Shown in pieces: positions 56,701 through 64,000 of a DNA stretch of 64,000 bases; position 1 is the stretch's first letter; each line of letters begins with the position of its first letter. The stretch lies in the NCBI GenBank assembly GCA_032622095.1, contig CP136063.1, forward strand, positions 116,766,723 through 116,830,722, read 5' to 3'. This stretch comes from Siphonodentalium dalli. Its lineage: Eukaryota; Mollusca; Scaphopoda; Gadilida; Siphonodentaliidae. The notes below the pieces were generated by a model, which saw nothing but the letters and a program-made list of their open reading frames with translations, did not search any database and was not told the DNA's origin. Both the position numbers and the translations under genes were made by a program.

Positions 56701-58760
56701 CCATCTCTCTCTCCCATCTCTCTCTCCTATCTCTCTCTCCTATCTCTCTCTCCTATCTCTCTCCTTTCTCTCTCTCCTTTCTCTCTCTCCTTTCTCTCTC
56801 ATCTCTCTCTCTCTCTCTCTGCCATCAAAACCCTAAATACAGTAATGCCCTAATTAATCAACTCTTTAACCACAGAATTATGGGTAACTTTTCAGGATTT
56901 AGTTGGAAATATGGCTTGTTGCCATTCATCGGAAAGCTCTAGGGGAAAGCTTTTCGATGAATGGCAACAAGCCATAATTCCGACTAAATCCTGAAAAGTT
57001 ACCTATAATTCTGCTGTGGTTAAGAAGTCGATTAATTAGAGCATTACTGTACATGTATATGCTCAGATTGAAACAATTTGCAAAACATAATTAAAGAAAA
57101 TAAATCACAGTATGCATAACCCACTAGACTGACTTATATTGCCAACATTATTTGGTTCAAAGAGTTGATTTCATTTTATTTATGTCTTTGCAGAATACTG
57201 AAGAAAGCGAATCTCCAGCAGAGAGGCAACAAGATTATAGTGAGGTCATTATTGCTAGATTATTTAGACAGAATGCAATGACAATTTGAATTGAAATTTT
57301 TACAAAATATTGTATGTATACTGTGAAGATTAATTACATGCAAATCCAAGATGGCTGTTCAAATTTGATAGCTTCCAACTAGATGTGATCCTAAACATGA
57401 CTAAATGTTCCAATTAATATGGGCTGCAGGGTGTGCCGACATATTCAAATTTGAAAACCAAGATGTAAAATTTTAAATCTGAGATGGCTGCTGGCTCCCA
57501 TCTATAGGTCACCCTAAACGTCCATATTAAGTATGGTGCCGATCAGATGAGGGAGGAAATTGTTAAGAGACAGAAGCCAACCCATGACAATAGCTCAAAT
57601 TACAGGGTTCATACAGGCAAGGCCAGATAAAGTTCAAGGGCAATTTAAGGCCATTTCAAGGCTGAAAAACTCTGCCGAGCATGTGGATCATCCCGCAAAC
57701 CACAAACACATTGTGCATATTCTGGCCTGTTTAACCATTGATTGTTGAAAGTACATTTCCCCATTGTTGGAAGATGAAAAGAACTTGCGAAGCGAAAAAT
57801 TATTTATCAGAAAAGCATGTGCTTTTACAAGCAAAACATGCGCATACGTCACGAGTTAATTGAAGGACTTTCCAATAAAAGAGCAAAATTCAAGTACTTT
57901 TCAAGGCCTGTATGAACCCTGGACTATGATCAGTTGAACTGGAGTATTCTATTACTCATTTGGATGGAACATCAGTCTCTTTTCAAGCAACTCCAATCGA
58001 GTAGGAATCAGAATGTTTGATCGACGGGGGCAGATATTGCGGGGATCATCAGCTGTCTTCACTACTCGATCTCTCATCTTTAGCGACGAAACTTCTCGTT
58101 TTTCCACAATTTGTAACAGTAATTCTGGAATATAATTATATTTCTTTGCTTCTCTTATCGGAACAACACTCCACTTCTTGCTCGATTTGTTGAAGGCTTG
58201 ATGGTATCTGTAATTATAATAAACATTCATTTTAGGTCTTAGAAGGGATGAACAGGGACCAGTTGCTAAATTTTGCAAAAAGAGTTGTTGCTGCAGAGCC
58301 AGATATGCTGCAGCATCTGGAAACGACTGAACCAACAACAATTAACTCAGCCGGCCCATCAGGAGTTCGTACAGCACCAACACCAAGGGATGGGAGGCCG
58401 CCATGGTGCAAGTGCGGCAGGTGCAGACCTATGCCCACAGAAGCAGAGAACCTGTGTTGCAGAACAACAGAGGGGCCCTGCTTTTGCATTACAAATGCTG
58501 AACAAATGGACCATCTGTTGAACAGAACTGTACTTGAAGTTTCGGTTCTGTTTAGAAATAACACTCTTGGTTTACAGACACCAAGAGATAACAGAAATCT
58601 GCGCTATGCAGCGTATAGAAACTATACCTTCCTTCGCCACGGAACACTTGGAGAAGGGCGGAGAAGACCGGTTCCATCCTGTGTTACATGTTTGATTCGG
58701 GATACATATCCAGACCCCGCTGGAGTTTATGTTGGATATATTCCAGGTCGGCTACACTGA
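47751..58760 (+). CDS. Cys-rich protein with P2X7-type intracellular domain
   Basis: Exons: about 47751/47790 to 48062, 51559-51687, 57194-57244, 58236-58760. All three internal joins are phase 0. Exon A has a Cys cluster (CPHGKEK, CDCSNVC, CPCLS, CTCGSSKMPCQN) then an acidic SSDSSDDER tail. Exon B (43 aa) and exon C (17 aa) are linkers, with a weak GTCATT donor after exon C. Exon D has LLNFAKRVV, then WCKCGRC, ENLCCR, GPCFC, YAAYRNYTFLRHG and PSCVTCLIR, ending with a stop at 58760. This Cys pattern is that of the P2X purinoceptor 7 intracellular domain, which in invertebrates often occurs without the channel. No transmembrane part is seen. The true start is unresolved: no in-frame ATG precedes the Cys cluster, so an upstream exon is likely. 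Confidence 0.8.
48079..51210 (+). repeat. Intronic ~162-bp satellite, ~18 units, bracketed by short inverted repeats
   Basis: The start of a unit ('ggcgcgggctacaggtcgt') recurs about every 155-168 bp from ~48153 to ~50892. Each unit ends with a block such as 'gggaacgagtcattttgggg' and 'aaacatggccgc'. Three unit types alternate in a higher-order repeat of ~485 bp. The block is bracketed by TAGCTCAACTTAC (48079) and CTAAGTTGAGCTA (51198), suggesting a transposable element that carries a satellite. It lies wholly in the first recognised intron of the P2X7-type gene. Confidence 0.85.
51211..52114. other. Intron sequence around exon B
   Basis: Apart from exon B (51559-51687) no feature is seen. 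The open frames at 51202-51421 are not supported. Confidence 0.45.
52115..52865. mobile_element. Fold-back DNA element with TACCTTACTCGTA ends
   Basis: The left end TACCTTACTCGTATATATAT... continues to GCGCAGTACTATTTTTCGC. The right end is the complement (GCGCGAAAAATAGTACTGCG to CGAGTAAGGTA). An extra inverted copy of the 'ttttgaattcgcgcacc' stretch lies inside. It is about 750 bp with no coding capacity. Confidence 0.75.
52866..54400. other. Intron sequence, no feature recognised
   Basis: AT-rich. A short imperfect repeat around 'gagatactatcccc' and 'ctcaagatatt' lies at 53210-53400. Nothing else stands out. Confidence 0.4.
54400..55520 (-). repeat. Diverged relative of the intronic satellite element, inverted
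   Basis: Contains 'gatgcaaagagtaaaatccaagatggcc' and 'ggccatgttttttggcc' blocks, the reverse complement of the satellite unit, in two or three decayed units. Near 55490 it reads 'gaaagtgtcaatgacactggagctcaa', the complement of the end at 51198-51225. So it is a second, older element of that family. Confidence 0.65.
55560..56275 (+). pseudogene. C-terminal fragment of a second LINE (RT tail, zinc-binding motif)
   Basis: The open frame 55716-56273 (185 aa), with coding similarity starting somewhat earlier (reading HNLTPVYLQDLVPP), shows LNTAALWNSLPATTQ. This is the usual motif downstream of LINE reverse transcriptases. A C-x-C-x7-H-x4-C knuckle (CLCGQIEDNYHFIFQC) follows. The N-terminal endonuclease and RT are absent, so it is 5'-truncated. 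It is followed by an A-rich and TA tail (56285-56330). The family differs from the LINE at 17521, which has no such knuckle in its visible C-terminus. Confidence 0.75.
56360..56820. repeat. CT-rich simple repeat
   Basis: About 460 bp of CTCTCT runs broken by 'catctc', 'cctatc' and 'attctc' variants. A polypyrimidine tract in the intron between exons B and C. Confidence 0.95.
56838..57052. mobile_element. Near-perfect palindromic MITE, ~100-bp arms
   Basis: TACAGTAATGC at one end and GCATTACTGTA at the other. The arms contain 'cagaattatgggtaac', 'ttttcaggattta' and 'gccattcatcggaaagc', meeting at 56938-56950. It belongs to the family of 10971-11073 and 37585-37695. It lies about 140 bp before exon C of the P2X7-type gene. 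Confidence 0.8.
57245..58235. other. Last intron of the P2X7-type gene
   Basis: Contains dispersed repeat remnants around 57340-57540 ('aagatggctgttcaaat', 'atctataggtcaccc', related to the 54400 element). No exon was recognised. The minus-strand frame at 57952-58341 is antisense and unsupported. Confidence 0.5.
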
Positions 58761-58968
58761 ATAATTTGTTGGACTACCCAGGGGGTGCGGGAATATTTTT
58801 CCAAGCACTTGTGATCATGTTTTACTTTTTATTATTTTTGGGACTCACCTCTTGAAAACCTTGAACCTCCCGGACTAATTGTGTATATATAAATGAATTA
58901 TCGTGCTTTATACAGTTTTTGTCAATCAAATCCGGGTCAAACGAAAGATGAAACGTTTTATAAAGCTC
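58761..58968. other. 3' flank of the P2X7-type gene
   Basis: Likely 3' untranslated region, AT-rich. No clear AATAAA signal was seen in the first 200 bases. Confidence 0.4.
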
Positions 58969-59045
58969 CTACGAGATAACTCGTAGCTGGCACCAGCGAT
59001 GATCAGTGGTCATCGCTGGTGCCAGCTACGAGTTATCTCATAGGT
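58969..59045. repeat. Perfect fold-back hairpin, copy 1
   Basis: Starts CTACGAGATAACTCGTAGCT and is followed by its near-perfect complement after a 7-bp loop. The first 18 bases are themselves an inverted repeat. The arms are ~35 bp. Confidence 0.9.
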
Positions 59046-59199
59046 AAATACATATTATGTTTTTGACGTCTTATTCGACGTAGTCTGTACCAATTATCAT
59101 ATATAAATTCATTTACCATGTCTTACAATGTAACATACGATATGCTTGTACATGTATAGCACTCTTCGTCATCTAAGACACTGACAATGTAATTGTATT

Positions 59200-59288
59200 T
59201 ACCTACGAGATAACTCGTAGCTGGCACCAGGGATGAAACACTAATAAATTCCGTCTCAGTTGCCGACTACGAGTTATCTCGTAGTAGC
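59200..59288. repeat. Fold-back hairpin, copy 2
   Basis: Same CTACGAGATAACTCGTAGCT start and the complement at the far end (ACTACGAGTTATCTCGTAG), but with a longer, partly non-complementary centre (59235-59262). It shows an earlier or decayed state of the family at 58969. Confidence 0.85.
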
Positions 59289-60105
59289 CATATAACATGT
59301 TTCAGCATCATATGACCCGATATTGGTCGAACCATTACTCATACATACGTAAAATATCATCTACTATCGGAAAAACATCAAATCCCATGTTGGCCTATGG
59401 GATGGAATTACCCATTGGTTTTCGGCAGTGAACGTGTTAATTACCTCACAACGCCTTCTTTTGTCTTGGCTATTTCTCGCCCAATATGTTTGTTGTTATC
59501 TATTGCTGCCAGCTGATTCCGCATCTTGTATGCAGTGTATCTGTTCAAATTATACAAATATCACGATAAAACTGTCTGCATGAAAGATAGTTTATCTCTT
59601 TCTGAACTTGTTGGAATGACTCAGAGGCACAAAGAAATTTTGCGAAAACCATGTGCCAATGCATAATATTATATATGTGAGTCTCCCAAAGATAAATAAT
59701 ATAATATATTGGCCTAAACAATATTTACCTTGACCTTATAAGCCAGTGAATTCTCATATATATGCAAGGTTCCCCAGTATATGTGATGCTGCATCAGCGC
59801 AGCTCCCATCATGAAAGGGTTTAATTAAGATCTCAATTCTGCAGTTATTATAAGACATCGCGGTCATGAAATTCGTTACGGCGTAAGTCAATCGCGGTCA
59901 TGAAATGCCTTACCACATGACACCGCGGGGTAGCATCACTAAATTCACCCTCTGGGGACCTCATTCTGCAAATGACAGACACCCTATTTCAAGGCTTGTC
60001 CAGAAAAGAGCAAAATGCAAGATGGCCAATGTTTTTCATCGAAAATCGTTCAAATTAAATAGTTCTCCTCTATAGGTGATCCCAATTTCAAAAGTTTAAA
60101 GATAA
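59289..60105. other. Intergenic, one MITE fragment
   Basis: Bases 59926-59998 are an end fragment of the hairpin MITE found at 21449 (GGTAGCATCACTAAATTCAC to TTTCAAGGCTTG). Bases ~59690-59820 resemble 29190-29300 in short stretches ('gcagctcccatcatgaaagggtt'). No gene was seen. Confidence 0.55.
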
Positions 60106-60172
60106 TAGCGAGTTTGCGATTTCAAACGGGTACGGGTACTGGTAGCTACCCGTACCGGTACACGTTTTGAAA
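60106..60172. repeat. Palindrome with GGGTACGGGTA core
   Basis: AGTTTGCGATTTCAAACG and its complement enclose 'gggtacgggtactggtagctacccgtaccggtac'. An inverted relative (TACCCGTCC...ATCGCAAACTCGCTA) is at 63705-63750, so the two may be the ends of one ~3.6-kb element. This is weakly supported. Confidence 0.6.
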
Positions 60173-60829
60173 TCGCAAACTGTTTTACGGGTAGAATTAA
60201 GCATATCGACGGGTAGTGTATGGTGAGCCAATTGCAGCACAATATATATGATGTAGAGAAATTGTTATCCGCTTCGCTTTCTTGGCCGACGTTATACTTG
60301 TTGTTATGGTTATATGATGGACATCTGCGTGGATAATGGATTGCATTAACCAGGGACGAGGCGAAAGTGGAAGGGGTTGGCGTCTTTCTTTGACTCATTT
60401 TGGTAACATTTTCAATAATTAGCTTTCATAAGTAATTTCCCAGACCGTTCGAGTGTACGTCTAGAACAGATGGAATTTTCTGACTGAGAAAATATGTTAT
60501 GATAGCACAAACATACAATTACGCTAATTTAATAATCCAACCATTATTCAGTGTAAAATGTGTTGGTTTAGACCCAGGGTCCAAGAATGTCCTACATGCA
60601 TGCACTTTTAGTCAGATATAAGACCGAAATTGCCCCTTATATTAGTTGGGGAATATTTAGTCATATAACTGGTAATGGGTTGGAATCTTTCGAAGGGTCG
60701 GGCAAGGGAATATTCATCCCAAGAACTTGGATATTTGTCTGGGTCTAAACCCGGATGTAGGTAGAACAAGAGCTACACTGGGCGTGCAAAATACCCCCTC
60801 TCTTGGGTCGGCGAAAACTGGTAAAAAGG

Positions 60830-62140
60830 GGCATAACTCTGGTAAAAATTGGCGGACGGAACTCAAATTTGAACTTGACCTGTGTTTTGGTGGGAGAAAG
60901 TAATATACCAAATTATCATTGAATCCGATAAGCTCTAGTAAAGTTATCATCCGGAAAACAAATTTCAGGGATTTTCTAAGTCAAATAAAAGGTCGCAGAC
61001 CACATGTCCCCCGACTCGAGTGGTAAACTTCATGATTGGAATTGTTAGAAGGATACTATTTGCAACAATGTTATACAGTATATAGATGTTGCAAACCACC
61101 GCAAAATTTCTTGGACAAAACAACCCGATGAACAAACGCATGCAAACGCGAAAAAATGATATTTTCGTATTAGCTATATAGATGTTGCATATCACCAACA
61201 TGTTAGGAACAATATCCCAAAGTTTCAAATCTCTACATTTAAAACTGTAGGTGGAGTTGATTACACCATGAAGGTACCCAATCTCATCCAAAAGGCAAAA
61301 ATGTTCCAAATTTTCTAAGTCGAAAACCCCCCAAAAATATGGAAAAAATGATATTTTTGATTAGCTATATAGATGTTGCAAATCACCAACATGCTAGGAA
61401 CAATATCCCAGAGTTTCAAATCTCTACATTTAAAACTGTAGGAGGAGTTGATTACACCATGAAGGTACCCAATCTCATCCAAAAGGCAAAAATGTTCCAA
61501 ATTTTCTAAGTCGAAAACCCCCCCAAAAATATGGAAAAATTTATATTTTTGATTAGCTATATAGATGTTGCAAATCACCAACATGTTAGGAACAATATCC
61601 CAGAGTTTCAAATCTCTACGTTTAAAACTGTAGGAGGAGTTGATTACACCATGAAGGTACCCAATCTCGGACGCACGGACGCACGGACGGACGGACGCAC
61701 GGACGGACGAGGGTCATTTCTATAGTCCTCCGACGACAATTACGTCAAATAAGGGGCATAACTCCGGTGAAAATTGGTGGACGGAACCCAAATTCGAACT
61801 TGAGCTGTTTTTTCTCCTAATAAACCCACATACCAAATTTGATTGAAATCGGTTCACTCTAACTAACTCTGCCAGAACCCAAGTTCGAACTTGACCTGTG
61901 TTTTGGTGGGAGAAAGTAATATACCAAATTTGGATTCATTCCGATAAACTATACTAAAGTTATCATCTGGACAACAAATTTCAAGGATTTTCTAAGTAAA
62001 AAAACGTCAAATAAGGGGCATAACTCCGGTGAAAATTGGCGGGCGGAACCCAAATTCGAACTTGAACTTACTTTTCGGCTAATAAACCCACATACCAAAT
62101 TTTATTGAATTTGGTTCACTCTAACTAAAGTTATCATCCG
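60830..62140. repeat. Dispersed and tandem repeat block
   Basis: Four copies of a ~130-bp repeat ('aggggcataactc...gtgaaaattgg', 'accaaatttgattgaa') lie at ~60830, 61745, 61875 and 62010. Between them are three tandem units of 189 bp (61171-61680; 'caacatgttaggaacaatatccca' recurs at 61198, 61387 and 61576). The last is followed by a 'ggacgcacggacgg' run. Because 189 is divisible by 3, long open frames on the minus strand repeat, but they look non-coding. Confidence 0.75.
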
Positions 62141-62229
62141 GAAACCAGGTTAACGGACGGACGCCCGGACGGACAGACCAATACTATAATGCGGCCGTTT
62201 TTTTCAAACGGGCGTATAAAAATCAAACT

Positions 62230-63833
62230 TGTTAAATATAAAGGGTGTTTAATGGTACACTATTCATTATATGGTTCGAATAAAGAGCGTTTGCTTTACG
62301 TCTATGCGAAACAAAGAAAACAGCTAAAAGTCGATCTGATGACGGTAAGATTGTGCCGACTATGAGGTGTGTATATCAGTATTTGGTGTCACTATCGGCC
62401 ACTACAATATACAACAGTCTTGGGGTTCAAATGCGCCATGTCCGTTCAAAAGTCAAATATCTATATTAAAATGAGAAATCAGTCACCACCACATAAGGTA
62501 CAATAACTGAACGGTTGTATTCAATCGTGTAACCCATTCACGGTGTACTTATGCACAAAGGGTCGATAGGGGACGTGGCGAGAGGGTGGGGTGTATCACC
62601 CCAACTTTTGTCAACAGTTGGATATTGCATATACCTAACACACCAAAACATACGTTCAAATTATTCTGTCATTCAGTTTGATTTTCCAAAAATGTATTAG
62701 TGCGGATTTTTTTTTATAGTTTTAGACCAACATTTGCAAATATTCCTACTTTTGGTAGAAAAACATTCGGGCTATATGGTCAACAGCAGGTTTGAAATAT
62801 CCAACAAATGTAAAGCTTGAGGAAAGTCAATAATTTATCAATTTTCATGTTCAGATTTCAAAACGTTCTCACACCAGACCGAACCATGGTCGACCCGGTA
62901 TGCCCTGGTCTAACCACATTCAGTGGCTCGTCAATACTGATCATTGATTTGTGAAAAACAAACCAGGGCGTGAATTTGCCTGGTGTTAGACCACTAGATG
63001 TTATGATTTTGCAATTGCCAGGTTCATATCTACAAAACTGTTCTCGTACTGCATGGTCGGCAAGGTGGACCCCACCCCTTCTCAACAAGACTACTGATCC
63101 ATTTAGAACAGTCCACAATAATATTCAGGACAGTGAAGGATCAGTTGGGGGGAATCAGAGCCCAACGGCGTGCACAATTTGAATTACGCACAAACATCTG
63201 TTTGGTGTGGTTTAAGGGGGTGTAGAGTTGGGAATTTGAAGGTGGACACACCTTCTCAACGCGGAGACCCCCTATAATTACGTCCCTGTGTCGAGACTGC
63301 GAATAGCACCGCCAACTCACTCTCTTAATCATATGTCGAGAATCCCGGGGTTAGCCCCCCCAAATCACATTCCCAAAAAATAACATGTCATTACTTGAGT
63401 GAAGACAGTTGTCAGTAAAGAAATCGGCGTTCCATAGTTATCTTAGTGTTAGAAGCCGCCTCGATACTTTGAACATAAAACATGGCTTAAATGACAAATG
63501 TATCAATGAGATTTGGCAATTAAATCGTGCAATAAATAGATTAATGCATAGCTGACTGTTATTTCGTAGAACTAATGTACTTTTGAGTGAGAAAACTTTA
63601 GCGAAAGACTACCAGTCAATGGGATACATCTACCCGTTCCAAATCCCTATCGCTTTATGTGCTGCATTCAAAGTACGCAAATGACCGTGACGATTTTCAC
63701 CGATCTACCGGTACCCGTACCCGTCCGACGGGTATCGCAAACTCGCTACTTACTGATAAGGAATTCTCTTTGGACAGTACATACAGCTATGCTCTAATTA
63801 ATCGACCCTCCTTAACGAGGTTGACATGCGGTA
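62230..63833. other. Intergenic, dispersed repeat relative
   Basis: Bases ~62570-63300 resemble 1070-1720 (shared 'cagatttcaaaa', 'accgaaccatggtcg', 'ccctggtct'), an old copy of that repeat. No gene was recognised. Confidence 0.5.
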
Positions 63834-63990
63834 TGACCGCGGTGTAATACCGCGGTCGGGCGGTGTAATACCGCCTGACCGCGGTGTAATACCGTCTGAC
63901 CGCGGTGTAATAACGTCTGACCGCGGTGTAATAACGCCTGACCGCGGTGTAATAACGCCTGACCGCGGTGTAATAACGCGGTCAGTTTTT
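63834..63990. repeat. GC-rich ~22-bp satellite
   Basis: Tandem units of TGACCGCGGTGTAATAACGC with variants (accgtc, acgtct, accgcc). The CCGCGG core is palindromic. Seven to eight units are visible and the array ends near the window edge. Confidence 0.85.
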
Positions 63991-64000
63991 TGGTACCGCG

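Noticed and set aside
57952-58341. 129-aa minus-strand frame
   Set aside because: Overlaps the last P2X7-type exon in antisense. No family resemblance, and the sense-strand exon has clear Cys motifs and splice phase.
60965-61611. Two ~100-aa minus-strand frames with internal repeats
   Set aside because: They arise because the 189-bp tandem unit is divisible by three; composition and context are those of a non-coding repeat.
1-64000. tRNA, rRNA or snRNA genes
   Set aside because: No cloverleaf, conserved rRNA block or snRNA signature was noticed by eye on either strand. A covariance-model scan was not possible.

Overview
This is eukaryotic, AT-rich nuclear DNA with split genes (GT-AG introns that join in phase) and very dense repeats. 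It most likely comes from a marine lophotrochozoan invertebrate, probably a bivalve mollusc. That guess rests on the repeat style (long 'fold-back' elements, 'ggacggacggacgg' tails, intronic ~160-bp satellite) and on the gene families present: HECT ubiquitin ligase, rve integrase and a P2X7-type intracellular domain, all of which I recall as multi-copy in such genomes. The species cannot be named from the sequence. No prokaryotic operon, CRISPR array, rRNA or tRNA gene was seen.

Layout. (1) A giant inverted duplication fills the first two thirds: left arm ~1-21473, loop 21474-29722, right arm 29723-~42235 (mirror image). Each arm carries a multi-exon gene for a helix-turn-helix plus D,D35E rve-type integrase. 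The right copy (minus strand, 43895-36276, 5 exons, 486 aa) is intact. The left copy (plus strand, 1788-12376; exon 1 would lie before the window) is broken by a 7-nt deletion. The arms differ by many clean insertions present on one side only: a jockey/CR1-like LINE (17521-20734), a 3.7-kb insert (2177-5911), a 1.3-kb tandem duplication, a TAA-flanked MITE (7977-9251), a TA-flanked MITE (39951-40433) and others. (2) The loop carries the C-terminal HECT domain of an E3 ubiquitin ligase (minus strand, five exons, 26003-21891) without its N-terminal exons. It also carries, head-to-head, a decayed 'exon 1 module' on the plus strand. (3) The right flank (42240-46986) has three more copies of this module; one supplies exon 1 of the intact integrase gene. 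Every module is studded with a perfect 20-bp palindrome, ATTTGCGCTTAAGCGCAAAT. About 40 copies occur in the window, in arrays with 25- or 30-bp spacing, and essentially nowhere else. (4) 47751-58760 holds a plus-strand gene with a Cys-rich region followed by a P2X7-type intracellular (ballast-like) domain. Its first recognised intron contains ~18 units of a ~162-bp satellite with a three-unit higher-order pattern. (5) 58761-64000 has no recognisable gene, only fold-back elements, 189-bp tandem repeats, dispersed repeats and a GC-rich ~22-bp satellite.

The most unusual items are: the exon-1 module with its palindromic arrays and its opposite orientations next to the same flanking sequence; the inverted duplication whose inner breakpoint falls inside the terminal repeat of a hairpin MITE; and the intact integrase gene that uses such a module as first exon. 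The arms could be a true genomic palindrome or two divergent haplotypes misjoined in assembly. Sequence alone cannot decide between these, though the breakpoint structure can be tested.
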